The notes: generated by a model from the letters alone, not told the origin. A DNA stretch of 38,385 nucleotides from Pseudomonadota bacterium (GCA_005776725.1 SXOO01000141.1:1-38385), one strand, 5' to 3'; shown: positions 7,665 to 15,962, numbered from the stretch's first letter. Numbers and translations are program-made.

Positions 7665-8555
7665 TCAACGCAGGGCGATGAGCGCCTGCACCAGAGCGCC
7701 GAGCCCCTGCTCGGCCTCCGCGACGAAGGTGGCCGATTGACCCGGCGCCGCCCGGAGGGACGCCGTGAGGCTGGGGACCGCTTGCGCGAAGGCCTCCGCC
7801 TGGTCGGCTACGGGGTTGACGGCGCTCTCAGACAGCCCCGCCCGCGCGATGCGCCCCAGCTCCCCAAGGGCCTGGTACGCACTGCGCCCAATCCCGCCAT
7901 CGAGGCCCCCGCTGGCGATGGCGAGGAAGTCCTCTCCATCGAGCAGCTGGTCGACCACGCGGAGCACGGCGGCTGCGGCTCGTCGGACCGCGGCGTTCCC
8001 GCCGCGTATGGCCGCGATCGCCTCCGTGGTGGCGCCCGGCATCGGCGGTGGCTCCGGCGGAGCCCCCAGCACCGGGACGGCGCGCTTTTGGGCGAGCGTG
8101 TAGGACGCGGCCGCAGCCCCACCGCCCAAGAGCACTCCCAGCCACCACGTGAACACGACCCACCCGAAGGCGACACCGGCGACGAGGGCCAGTACCGGCA
8201 GCCCCCCTCGCCACGGGTTCGGCTTGGCCAGCGCGGCGGTGGGCACGGCTTTCGCCCCCGTGCCCTGTGGGCCGAGGCGTTTCGCGAAGCGCTCCGCAGC
8301 ACCCTGGGACACCCCTACGACCACCTGGACACGCTCGTCCGTGAGCAGCTTGTCGGCGCTGGCGCGGTCGAAGCCGACCAGCGCCTGCTCGCACAGATCG
8401 AGCGCCGTCCGGCGGAAACGGGCGTCGGCGATGGGACCGGCCTCGACGGCCCAGGTCCCCGCCTCTGCCAGCGCATAACCGGCGTGCCCCTCAGGATCCA
8501 CGAGGCCCGTGAGGGGCCCTCGACGGAGGCCGTGGACGGCGAGTGAGTGGCTCAC
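7665..8555 (-). CDS. Membrane protein of unknown function coupled to the TerB-like gene
   Basis: 296 aa from a GTG at 8555 whose last bases overlap the TGA of the upstream gene (GTGA at 8552-8555), implying translational coupling. The frame is open much further upstream, but that part overlaps the TerB-like gene and is not used. An N-terminal soluble helical region (1-115) is followed by a strongly hydrophobic stretch at about 118-155, probably a helical hairpin, then a Pro-rich linker and an Ala-rich helical C terminus (about 180-296). I recognise no family. The pairing suggests it works with the TerB-like protein at the membrane. Confidence 0.75.
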   Translation of the reverse strand: MSHSLAVHGLRRGPLTGLVDPEGHAGYALAEAGTWAVEAGPIADARFRRTALDLCEQALVGFDRASADKLLTDERVQVVVGVSQGAAERFAKRLGPQGTGAKAVPTAALAKPNPWRGGLPVLALVAGVAFGWVVFTWWLGVLLGGGAAAASYTLAQKRAVPVLGAPPEPPPMPGATTEAIAAIRGGNAAVRRAAAAVLRVVDQLLDGEDFLAIASGGLDGGIGRSAYQALGELGRIARAGLSESAVNPVADQAEAFAQAVPSLTASLRAAPGQSATFVAEAEQGLGALVQALIALR

Positions 8556-8932
8556 GAGTCGAACGACTGCCCTTGAGCGGCGTCGAGCAGCACATCGAGC
8601 CCGCCCGGGACGCCAAAGGCATCCGTGATCCAGCGCAGAGTCTCGCGCTCGTTGTCCGAGATCTTGCCGTCCGCCTGAACCAACATCACGGCTGCTTGCA
8701 GGAACGTCTTGCGGAGCCACGTGGACTCGAGCGTGGTGTAGGCAGTGGCCGGGTCGAACTGGAGCGTGTCGAGCTTCGCGATGAGGTCCTCCGCGTTCGA
8801 GTCGCGTAGGAAGCCCTCTACCAGGGCCCGCTCGTGTCCGCCGGTGTCGACGCCGTCCGCCTTCGCCAGGGCCCAAAGGCCCGCGGCGACCGTCTTGATT
8901 TGCTGTCGGTCGAGTTCGAATGCTTCGCTCAT
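8552..8932 (-). CDS. TerB-like protein (tellurite-resistance TerB / DjlA-type fold)
   Basis: 126 aa, ATG at 8932 with GGAGGAG about 10 bases upstream. Two internal copies of the TerB acidic signature are visible: AKADGVDTGGHE (23-34) and VQADGKISDNE (85-95), each an Ala-Asp-Gly followed by a helix-capping Asp/Ser and Glu. Known of the family: TerB-like helical proteins bind metal ions and associate with membrane-linked stress complexes, often next to Ter-system phosphatases, kinases and membrane partners. Here it is coupled to a membrane protein and faces a PP2C-like gene across a 204-base divergent region. No other canonical ter genes are in the window, so a tellurite phenotype is not implied. 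Confidence 0.82.
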   Translation of the reverse strand: MSEAFELDRQQIKTVAAGLWALAKADGVDTGGHERALVEGFLRDSNAEDLIAKLDTLQFDPATAYTTLESTWLRKTFLQAAVMLVQADGKISDNERETLRWITDAFGVPGGLDVLLDAAQGQSFDS

Positions 8933-8963
8933 CGGGTCCAAGCTCCTCCGGTCCAGGTGCGGG

Positions 8964-8969
8964 AGTATA
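8964..8969 (-). promoter_or_regulatory. Possible -10 element of the TerB-like operon
   Basis: TATACT on the minus strand matches the sigma70 -10 consensus (TATAAT) at five of six positions and lies 31 bases upstream of the ATG at 8932. No convincing -35 hexamer is found at 16-18 bases, so it may depend on an activator or be fortuitous. Confidence 0.35.
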
Positions 8970-9136
8970 GTCGCGGACCGCTGAAACGCACGTCCTGGTC
9001 CTGTCGATTCGCGCGCGTGTCGCGCCCATTCGGCCTGACGCGCCGCGAGAGCCTCGAGTCCGCTTTGAAGAGCTGTGCTTCGAACCGGCATCGCGAACTC
9101 GCTCCAACAGAGGGCGGCGTGTAAGCTCGAGACGAG

Positions 9137-9874
9137 ATGGATGTCTCCTGGGGAAGCCGCTCCGTTCGTGCTCGGGGCTCAACGACGAACGAAGACGCGC
9201 TCAAGGTCTGGTTTGACCAGCCCGTGGTCCGCCGGGCCGGCCGTGGGACGCTCTTCGCGGTGGCCGACGGCGAGGGTCCCGTTGGCCGGCAAGTCGCCTG
9301 GGCGGTCCTCGACGCCCTCGACCTGTTCTTCGAGATCCCCTCCGCTGACTTCACCCCCGGCTCGGGCCTGCGCGCCGCTCTCGGCGCCGCGCACGAAGCA
9401 GCCCGGAGCGTGGTGTTGCAAGACCATGGCGGCACCAGCGGCTGCACGTTGTCGATGGTCTATGTCACGCCCGCGATCGACCGGGCGCTGCTGGTCGCCG
9501 TCGGAGACACGGCGGCTTGGGTCCAGCATCGGGGTCGACTCCACGCCCTCGTGAGGCCCACGTCAGACCAGCGCGACACCGCGGGAAGCCGCCTCGGGCT
9601 CGCGTACCCGTCGGCGTTCAATCGTCCCATCAAGCTCTCCCTAGGCGACGTCATCGTCATCGCCACCCGCGGCGTGAGCACCGTGGTGCGCGAGGACACG
9701 CTGGCGGACCTCATGGACCTCCCGCTCCACCCGACGGACCTCGCCGCCGACCTCGTCGGCATCGCCAGTGCGCAAACCCGGGGCGGCCAGCACGCCTCGC
9801 CCTTCGACGCGACGGCGCTGGCGATCCGCTTTGGGCCGTGTCCCGTGATCCGGGGAGGGGACGATCTCGCTTGA
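9137..9874 (+). CDS. PP2C-like protein, probably a pseudophosphatase
   Basis: 245 aa, ATG at 9137. The PP2C (PPM) fold is traceable: RGSTTNEDA (13-21), FAVADGEG (40-47), GGTSGCTLS (98-106), AVGDTAAWVQHRGRLHALV (121-139), LSLGDVIVIATRGVSTVV (167-184) and FDATALAIR (223-231). Two metal-ligand positions appear lost: the usual SDG block reads TRG (Arg178 in place of Asp), and the C-terminal DN/DD block reads FD (Phe223 in place of the first Asp). The N-terminal Asp20 and Asp44-Gly45 remain. Ordinary Mn/Mg-dependent phosphatase activity is therefore doubtful, and a sensory or binding role is possible. It is divergent from the TerB-like pair and overlaps the next gene by TTGA. Confidence 0.8.
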   Translation: MDVSWGSRSVRARGSTTNEDALKVWFDQPVVRRAGRGTLFAVADGEGPVGRQVAWAVLDALDLFFEIPSADFTPGSGLRAALGAAHEAARSVVLQDHGGTSGCTLSMVYVTPAIDRALLVAVGDTAAWVQHRGRLHALVRPTSDQRDTAGSRLGLAYPSAFNRPIKLSLGDVIVIATRGVSTVVREDTLADLMDLPLHPTDLAADLVGIASAQTRGGQHASPFDATALAIRFGPCPVIRGGDDLA

Positions 9875-10617
9875 GGCGCGCGCCGCTTCGGCTGTCGCGC
9901 TCGCGATGCGTCTACTGCCACCGCGTCTACTGGTTCGGCGCTCCCGCTGCGTGCGGGCAGTGCGGGTACCCGTTCGACCGCCCCGAGGACGCGGAGGTTG
10001 ACGAGCGCGGCGGACGGACCCGCGAGGGCCGTCTCCGCATCATCCTGCTGGTTGGCGCCGTGCTCGTGACGGGGGGTGGGCTCGCGTTCCGCCGGTTACC
10101 GGAAGCGGACGCCGGCCGCGTGGCGCGCGAGGCCGCGCGCGGGCAATGCCGCGACGCCATGGAAGCCGTATTGGCCCGGCGCTTCGCGCTCGCAGCAGAG
10201 GAAGCCGAACGGGCCCTCGTGAGGCTCCCCCGTTTCCCAGAGGCGCGGACGGTCCTTGCCCTCGCGTGGTTGGGGCGCGGAAGGTATGTCGACTCGGCGC
10301 GAGAGGCCGCCTGGGCCGAGGGGGACTTCGCCGCGGGCGGCGCAGATCCGCTGACGATCAAGGCCGCCGTGTCAGTCGAGCTCATCGCGAGCCGAGTGCG
10401 GTGTGTCGCCAGGGCCGTGGGCGGCGCTCAGTCAACGCTCGGGCCAGCGCTGTTCGACGCTGTGGTGGCGTTCTCTCGTGCGCCCAGCTGTGAAGCGGCC
10501 GAAGCAGAGTTGGCTCGCACCTCGGGCCCCGTGCGGTCGATCATGGCGGCGGCCGTGGAGGCGTGCCCCCAGCATTTCACCTGTGGCGAGGCCCAGAAGC
10601 CGCCGGCCAAGCCATAG
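9871..10617 (+). CDS. Zinc-ribbon membrane protein with helical-repeat C-terminal region
   Basis: 248 aa from a TTG at 9871 that overlaps the TGA of the PP2C-like gene (TTGA), with GGGAGGGG about 10 bases upstream. Cys13, Cys16, Cys28 and Cys31 (CVYC...CGQC) form a cytoplasmic zinc ribbon. One membrane helix follows at about 56-73. The C-terminal part (about 80-248) is Ala-rich and helical, with TPR-like ARRFALAAEEAERALVRLP and EARTVLALAWLGRGRY segments, and carries several Cys near its end. No named family is recognised. Coupling to the PP2C-like gene suggests a membrane tether or sensor partner. The longer open frame starting at 9517 overlaps the PP2C gene and is not used. Confidence 0.72.
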   Translation: MRRAPLRLSRSRCVYCHRVYWFGAPAACGQCGYPFDRPEDAEVDERGGRTREGRLRIILLVGAVLVTGGGLAFRRLPEADAGRVAREAARGQCRDAMEAVLARRFALAAEEAERALVRLPRFPEARTVLALAWLGRGRYVDSAREAAWAEGDFAAGGADPLTIKAAVSVELIASRVRCVARAVGGAQSTLGPALFDAVVAFSRAPSCEAAEAELARTSGPVRSIMAAAVEACPQHFTCGEAQKPPAKP

Positions 10618-10632
10618 GTCCAGCGGTACCGC

Positions 10633-11385
10633 TCAGCGGGGGAAGCCGCCAGAGATCCAGCGCTCGAGCACCTCGATATGAGGGCTCGGGACCAGGAGGT
10701 ACTGCTCGGCCTGCATGAGCCCGCCGCTTTGCCCCGTCGGATCCCAGGTCTGGCGGAGCCGCGTGGCGCCGCAAGCCGCCATCGTCTTGTCCGTGCAGAT
10801 GTACGAGGGGAGGAGGGCGTCGTCGTAGCTCGAAGCGAGGCACGACCCCCCGAGGCAGTCGGCTGACCGCTCGCCTTCGTGGCACGGCGTGCAGTAGTAC
10901 CCATACAACGGCTGGACCACCGCCTCGTAAGTCACGGTCACTTCGGCCCCCGGCCAGAGAGGGTACGGTTCGGACTTCACCATGTGCGGCTGGAACGAGA
11001 GGTTCTGTGGGTCGGCGCACACGTCGCCGTTCTTGGAGCAGCCCAGCAGCTGCGCGCAGGCCTTGGACGCCGCGCAGTCGGCGTCGCTTCCCGCCACGCA
11101 TCGCCCGGCGGCGGGGCTACACCATCCGTTGACCTTGCACACCAGCGCGGCGCGACAGTCCTCTTCAGCAGTTGCGCCGCACCCGCCCGGGAGATCCGTA
11201 CAGCGCCCGAACTCGAGGCACTGCCACCCGTCGCGGCACCCGGTGCCAGGCAGCAGGTGGGTTAGCGCGGCATCTGCATCAGACCCCGCCGCGTCGCTCT
11301 CCGGGCCGGGCGCCGATGAGGCTGCACAGCTGAGACCGAGACTCAGCGCGGAGCAGATCAGGAGGGCGCGCCCCTGAGGGTTCAT
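10633..11385 (-). CDS. Cys-rich lipoprotein with one c-type haem motif
   Basis: 250 aa, ATG at 11385 overlapping the stop of the upstream lipoprotein gene (ATGA). The signal peptide ends LSLGLSC, a slightly non-standard lipobox (Cys20). A Cys-rich region (50-123) carries spaced Cys repeats including a GRCVAGSDADC segment common in myxobacterial secreted proteins. A single CTPCH motif (165-169) sits before SYDDALLPS and ends with LERWISGGFPR, an arrangement resembling small mono-haem cytochrome c domains fused to lipoproteins; Met224 is a possible axial ligand. If haem is attached, it would be a periplasmic or surface electron-transfer lipoprotein. No redox partner is recognised nearby, so this is moderate. 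Confidence 0.72.
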   Translation of the reverse strand: MNPQGRALLICSALSLGLSCAASSAPGPESDAAGSDADAALTHLLPGTGCRDGWQCLEFGRCTDLPGGCGATAEEDCRAALVCKVNGWCSPAAGRCVAGSDADCAASKACAQLLGCSKNGDVCADPQNLSFQPHMVKSEPYPLWPGAEVTVTYEAVVQPLYGYYCTPCHEGERSADCLGGSCLASSYDDALLPSYICTDKTMAACGATRLRQTWDPTGQSGGLMQAEQYLLVPSPHIEVLERWISGGFPR

Positions 11386-12155
11386 GTCCCGGCGCCACCG
11401 CACTCCGGGAACTTGGAGTCCGGGCAATTCTCCGCTCGACACGCGTTGCATGCAGCCTGGACGCCACCCGGCATGCACACGGCCTTGCAGTTGGCCACAG
11501 CGCACACCGTCTGCGCGCCGAAGCAGTCTGCGCACCCCGTGCTGAGGCCCGCCTCGTCGACGAGGCAGCTCGAGACGCACGTGGCCAAAGGCGGCGGCGC
11601 ACAGCCCATCACGCAGCCCTGGAGCACGCTCTGAATGGAGATGATGATCTGCTGGTCCGCCGGATTCGTGCAAGCGCCGGGCACCGAGCTCCCCTCAGTC
11701 CCATCCACGGCGTCGCCGTTCTCCAGCCCATCGCTTCCGTCAGCGGTGTCGGTGCCATCGGCCCCGTCCGGGGGGCCGTCAGTCCCGTCGGGAGCGCCGT
11801 CCACGGCGTCGAGTCCACCATCGGCGGCGTCGGTGGCGTCCACGTTCCCGTCGGCGCCGTCGATGTTGCCGTCGGAGGCGTCTGCGCCCACCGACGCGTC
11901 CGTGCCCTCGGCGGCGTCGGTGGCGTCGGTGGCGTCGGTGGCGTCGGTGGCGACGGTGGCGTCGGTGGCGTCGGTGGCGTCGGTGGCGGCGTCGGATCCG
12001 TCTGGGGCACCGTCGGCGCCCGTTGGGACATCCACTTGGCCAGCGGTATCAGGGGCGCCAACCGTATCGCCGGAGCCGCCGTTGGAGCCCCCGCTGTTGC
12101 TGCTCTCGCACCCGAACAGCGTCATGGCCACACTCAACACCGTCATTCGCAGCAT
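11382..12155 (-). CDS. Lipoprotein with Thr-Asp-Ala spacer and C-terminal Cys-rich domain
   Basis: 257 aa, ATG at 12155 with GAGGG upstream. Short lipoprotein signal peptide with lipobox MTLFGC (Cys16). Residues about 20-160 are low-complexity Asp/Ala/Thr/Gly with a run of TDA triplets encoded by a 9-bp tandem repeat. The compact C-terminal domain (166-257) has about twelve Cys in regular pairs (GCVMGC, TCVSSC, GCADCFG, NCKAVC, ACNACRAENC), probably disulfide-bonded. The TDA spacer resembles that of the protein at 1284-3428, so both may be displayed away from the outer membrane. It overlaps the haem-motif lipoprotein gene by four bases and is divergent from the histidine kinase gene, with a 133-base gap holding no recognisable site. 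Confidence 0.8.
   Translation of the reverse strand: MLRMTVLSVAMTLFGCESSNSGGSNGGSGDTVGAPDTAGQVDVPTGADGAPDGSDAATDATDATDATVATDATDATDATDAAEGTDASVGADASDGNIDGADGNVDATDAADGGLDAVDGAPDGTDGPPDGADGTDTADGSDGLENGDAVDGTEGSSVPGACTNPADQQIIISIQSVLQGCVMGCAPPPLATCVSSCLVDEAGLSTGCADCFGAQTVCAVANCKAVCMPGGVQAACNACRAENCPDSKFPECGGAGT
11913..11984 (-). repeat. 9-bp tandem repeat (eight units) in the lipoprotein spacer
   Basis: Eight consecutive GGCGTCGGT units read on the plus strand, one with an A in place of T (GGCGACGGT at 11949-11957). On the coding minus strand they give Thr-Asp-Ala triplets. As units of nine, gains or losses keep the frame and change only spacer length. Confidence 0.85.
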
Positions 12156-12288
12156 CTTCCACCCTCTACGCGACTGCCGCGCGTGTCCCGTGACGGTACG
12201 GATCGCCCACGGTAGGCGTCAAGGACCCGACGGGCACAACGGGCGGAGGCAAGCGGAGGCAGACCGGCCGCCTTGCCGTAGCCGGTCA

Positions 12289-14358
12289 ATGCGTGTAGCC
12301 ATACCAGTGATGACATCGCGGATACGTCGCTCTTCAGCGCCAGCCGGTGCCAACACACGCCTCACCATGGTTGGTGGGTTCTTGGCTGTATTGGTGTTCA
12401 TCGGCGTATGCCTCGCCGTGACGTTTGGCGCCCGCAGCGACCGCCAGGCTCTGGACCAGAGGGTGCGCTGGCTGGTGGCGATCCACCCCGGCGATGCAGG
12501 GGAAGTTGACGCTTCCGCGGCGCTCGACGACATCAAGAGCTGCGCGGACTGCCGGCCGGCCACGCTGGCTGCGGCCCAGGCGTACGACCCTGGAGCGCCC
12601 CAGGCGCTCATTCGGGCCCTGCGCGAGGAGAGCGCTCTCGTCTCCCACCGCCTCGGCACCGCGGGGACCACGGTCGAGCTGATCTTCGTTGGCGCGGCGG
12701 TGTTCGCGCTTGCCTTCTACGCACTGCTGGTCATTGGAGCGAAGAAGGCGCAGGCGGCCGCCGACGCCGCCGACGCCCTCGAGAACGAGATCCAGGGTCG
12801 CGAGGCCGCTGCGGCCGCGTTGCGCGAGGAGCAGGCGTTCACCCGGGGGTTCTTCGAGTTCGCGCCGATCGGCATCCAGGTCTATACGGTGGACGGTCTG
12901 TCGGTCCGCATGAACGCGGAGATGGCGCGACTCCTCGGTCTGCCGGACCCCACCACTGGCGTGGGCACCTTCAACATCCTCACCGACCCGTTGACGGTGG
13001 CTTCGGGCGATGCCGCGATGTTCGCGCAGGCTGCGCGTGGCGAGGTCGTCGAGCTCCGGAACCGCTCGATCGACCTCGGGACCGAGCTGAACCAGTGGGA
13101 GACCGCGAAGCACCTGATCATCATGGACACGTTGATGTTCCCACTCCGCGACGAGCAGGGGGCCGTGACCCACGTGGTCAGCGTGGTGCGCGACGTCTCC
13201 GAGACCCACCAGAATCGCCAGCGGCTCGTCGCCTCGGAGCGCCTCGCCGCGGTTGGGACGCTCGCCGCGGGGGTGGCCCACGAGATCAACAACCCGCTCG
13301 CCTACATCTCCAGCAACATCAACTGGCTCGGTGACACGCTCCGTCAGCGGCACCTCGAGTTGCCCGAGACGCTCTGGCCCCCCATGGCAGAGGCGGTCCG
13401 CGACGCGGAGGATGGCGTGGCGCGCGTCCAAGCCATCGTGCGCGACCTCGGGGCCCTCAGCAGTCCGTCCGGGGGCGCATCCGGGCGCGTTTGCCTGCGC
13501 GAGGCCATCGACCCGACCCTCCGTATCCTCGATTACGAGATCCGCCACCGGGCTGCGGCGATCAACCGTGTTACTGCCGGGACTTATGTTCTGGCCGACC
13601 CCCAGGCGCTCGGCCAGGTGCTGCTCAACCTCGTACAAAACGCCGCTCACGCCATACCCCCCGGACATCCGTCGAAGCAGCGCATCGAGCTGTGGACCAC
13701 GAACCTCGCCGATGGCCGAACCCGCCTCGCCATCCGGGACACGGGTCTTGGGATCCCCCCGGAGGTGGCGCCGAGGGTGTTCGATCCCTTCTTCACTACG
13801 AAGGCCGTCGGCCAGGGCATGGGCCTCGGCCTCAGCGTCTGCCGCGGCCTTGTCGAGGTCATGGGCGGGGCGCTCACTTTCGAGTCCACGCTCGATGTCG
13901 GGACCACGTTCTACCTCGACCTGCCCACGGCTGCGCCTGAGGTCCAGGCACGCGCGGTGGCTCCCGTCCCCGAAGCCGGGCGCCGAGGCCGTATCCTCGT
14001 CGTGGACGACGAGCCGCTCCTCGCGAAGGCGCTTCAGCGGCAGCTGAGGGCGCGTCACGAAGTCGTCGGCGTCGGCTCGGGCCGCGAAGCGCTCGACCTG
14101 CTCCGAACGGATGCGGTCTGGGACGCAATTCTCCTGGACGTCATGATGCCGGAGATGGACGGACCGGCGGTGCTGGACGCGCTCCGGCAGCTTGCGCCGG
14201 ACGTCGCGAAGCGCGTAATCATCATGAGCGGCGGGACCTTCTCGCTTCGCGCCGACACGTTTTGGCGCAGCTTCCAGGGTCCCCACCTGGCCAAGCCTTT
14301 CGACGCCGCATCTCTCGAGACCGCGTTACGAGCGATCATGGATTCGCCCGTTACCTGA
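12289..14358 (+). CDS. Hybrid sensor histidine kinase with PAS and receiver domains
   Basis: 689 aa from the ATG at 12289; ATGs at 12310 and 12367 are alternatives, and none has a strong ribosome-binding site. Domains in order: transmembrane helix 1 (about 25-47), extracytoplasmic region (48-127) with a CADC motif (Cys85, Cys88), transmembrane helix 2 (128-150), coiled-coil, PAS (about 185-305), HisKA with phospho-acceptor His331 (GVAHEINNP), HATPase with N box (Asn451), DTGLGIP and GQGMGLGL, then a receiver (about 567-685) with Asp573-Asp574, phospho-acceptor Asp617, Ser647 and Lys669. A full His-to-Asp relay can occur within the chain. No separate response regulator is adjacent. A radical SAM gene follows by 12 bases. 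Confidence 0.93.
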   Translation: MRVAIPVMTSRIRRSSAPAGANTRLTMVGGFLAVLVFIGVCLAVTFGARSDRQALDQRVRWLVAIHPGDAGEVDASAALDDIKSCADCRPATLAAAQAYDPGAPQALIRALREESALVSHRLGTAGTTVELIFVGAAVFALAFYALLVIGAKKAQAAADAADALENEIQGREAAAAALREEQAFTRGFFEFAPIGIQVYTVDGLSVRMNAEMARLLGLPDPTTGVGTFNILTDPLTVASGDAAMFAQAARGEVVELRNRSIDLGTELNQWETAKHLIIMDTLMFPLRDEQGAVTHVVSVVRDVSETHQNRQRLVASERLAAVGTLAAGVAHEINNPLAYISSNINWLGDTLRQRHLELPETLWPPMAEAVRDAEDGVARVQAIVRDLGALSSPSGGASGRVCLREAIDPTLRILDYEIRHRAAAINRVTAGTYVLADPQALGQVLLNLVQNAAHAIPPGHPSKQRIELWTTNLADGRTRLAIRDTGLGIPPEVAPRVFDPFFTTKAVGQGMGLGLSVCRGLVEVMGGALTFESTLDVGTTFYLDLPTAAPEVQARAVAPVPEAGRRGRILVVDDEPLLAKALQRQLRARHEVVGVGSGREALDLLRTDAVWDAILLDVMMPEMDGPAVLDALRQLAPDVAKRVIIMSGGTFSLRADTFWRSFQGPHLAKPFDAASLETALRAIMDSPVT

Positions 14359-14370
14359 TAGGGTGCGGCC

Positions 14371-15864
14371 ATGCTGCGCGAGGAACGGCTCGACCTGCTG
14401 GCCCGCGAAGGCGGAACGCTGAACCCCTCTGGATCAGTTCGCGTCGCGCTGCTCTATCCAAACCCATACTCCGTCGCCAGCGCATCGCTCGGGTACCAAG
14501 TGGTCTACCGGGCGTTCAACGCCCACCCGGAGATCGCCTGTGAACGTGCGGTGTTGCCGGACAACATCCACGACGGGCAGACCCTCGTTACGCTCGAGTC
14601 CGGGCACCCGGTGGGGGGCGCCGACTTCCTCGCGATCTCGCTCGCATACGAGCCCGACATCGCCAACGTCTTCGAGATGTTGCGCCTCGCTCGGGTCCCC
14701 GTGCTCCGGTCCGAGAGGTCGCCATCGGAGCCCGCCGTGATCATCGGCGGTCCGATCACCATGAGCAACACGTTGCCCCTGGCCCCGTTCGCCGACGCGA
14801 TCGTGGTGGGCGACGCCGAGCCGGTCATGTCGCGGCTGTGCGAGGTGCTGGTCGAGCACGTGGCGAATCGCGGCGCCTTGCTGGAAGCGCTCGCATCCCT
14901 CCCCGGCGTGTACGTGCCCGAGCGGCATGGCGATGCCGTGCCCGACATGCTCGTGAGCCCGGCGAGCGACCTGCCCGCGGTGGGTCAGACGTGGACACCC
15001 TTGTCGGAGCTCGCGGACATGATGCTGGTCGAGGCCAGCCGAGGCTGCCCGCGGTACTGCACCTTCTGTGTGATGCGGGCCTCCGCACAGCCGATGCGAG
15101 AGGCGCCGCTCGAGTCCGTGCTGGCCGTACTCGACACACCCGCGCCGCGCATCGGCTTCGTCGGCGCCGCCGTCAGCGAATACACCCATATCCGCGCGGT
15201 CTTGAGAGCGGCCGTGGCCGCCGGGAAGGGCGTCGGGATCTCCAGCCTCCGCGCAGACCGACTGGACGAAGAGTTCGTCCATCTCTTGCACGCGGGCGGG
15301 TACCGCACGCTCACGGTGGCCTCCGATGCGCCGAGCCAGGCGATGCGCGGGCGCCTGAAGAAGGGCCTTCGGGGGCGACACCTGCTGGAGGCCGCCACGT
15401 TGGCGGCTCAGGCCAAGATGAGCCTCCTCAAGATGTACGTCATCGTGGGACTCCCCGGCGAGACCGACGAAGACATCGACGAGCTCATCGAGTTCTCCCT
15501 CGAGCTCCGGAAGCTCATGCCGCGCGTCGCGCTCGGGGCGTCTCCGTTCGTGCCGAAGCTGCATACCCCGCTAGGCGACGCGTCGTTCACGCCGATCGCC
15601 ACCCAGGACCGGCGTCTCGATCGTCTGCGACGTGGGCTCCAGGGACGGGTGGAGCTACGCAGCGTCTCTCCCCGCTGGGCGTGGATCGAGTATCGACTGA
15701 GCCAGGGTGGCCCCGAGACGGGCCTGGCCGCGTATCGAGCCTGGCAGGCCGGCGGGCGCTTCGCCGACTATCGCAGGGCCTTCGGCGACGTCGGCGTGGA
15801 CGAGCGTCGGGCGTTGGACGCGGCCCGTGAACACGCTCTCTGGGCCCCGGCGGGGATGAAGTGA
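14371..15864 (+). CDS. B12-binding-type radical SAM protein
   Basis: 497 aa, ATG at 14371 just after the kinase gene. The N-terminal region (about 20-200) has the B12-binding/MiaB-like Rossmann layout (VALLYPNPYSVASASLG, IIGGP at 124-128, VVGDAEP at 145-151). The radical SAM [4Fe-4S] motif is CPRYCTFC (Cys226, 230, 233), preceded by EASRGC. Later blocks SSLRADRL, KKGLRG, MYVIVGLPGETDEDIDEL and PKLHTPLG belong to the SAM barrel. Members of this broad group run methyl transfers or rearrangements, sometimes on cell-envelope lipids or tetrapyrroles, but the substrate cannot be told. It may be co-transcribed with the kinase, and the following membrane-protein gene is 98 bases on. Confidence 0.88.
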   Translation: MLREERLDLLAREGGTLNPSGSVRVALLYPNPYSVASASLGYQVVYRAFNAHPEIACERAVLPDNIHDGQTLVTLESGHPVGGADFLAISLAYEPDIANVFEMLRLARVPVLRSERSPSEPAVIIGGPITMSNTLPLAPFADAIVVGDAEPVMSRLCEVLVEHVANRGALLEALASLPGVYVPERHGDAVPDMLVSPASDLPAVGQTWTPLSELADMMLVEASRGCPRYCTFCVMRASAQPMREAPLESVLAVLDTPAPRIGFVGAAVSEYTHIRAVLRAAVAAGKGVGISSLRADRLDEEFVHLLHAGGYRTLTVASDAPSQAMRGRLKKGLRGRHLLEAATLAAQAKMSLLKMYVIVGLPGETDEDIDELIEFSLELRKLMPRVALGASPFVPKLHTPLGDASFTPIATQDRRLDRLRRGLQGRVELRSVSPRWAWIEYRLSQGGPETGLAAYRAWQAGGRFADYRRAFGDVGVDERRALDAAREHALWAPAGMK

Positions 15865-15962
15865 CGCCGGGCTCCTCGTCGCCGTGTCCAGGGGCCCACG
15901 GTGTGACTCACAGCCGGGCTGCCCGAGGGGCTGCGGCTCGTCCCCGAGGCACGAACTAGCTC

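Noticed and set aside
8556..9182. Upstream extension of the 7665 frame as an N-terminal part of a 505-residue protein
   Set aside because: It overlaps the TerB-like gene, is Arg/Gly-rich, and the GTG at 8555 gives a classic GTGA coupling.
7665..9874. A tellurite-resistance operon
   Set aside because: Only a TerB-like fold and a PP2C-like protein are present; no terC, terD-type or terZ-type genes are seen.
12334..14286. Minus-strand open frame of about 650 codons opposite the histidine kinase
   Set aside because: It is a shadow of a gene with intact kinase and receiver motifs.
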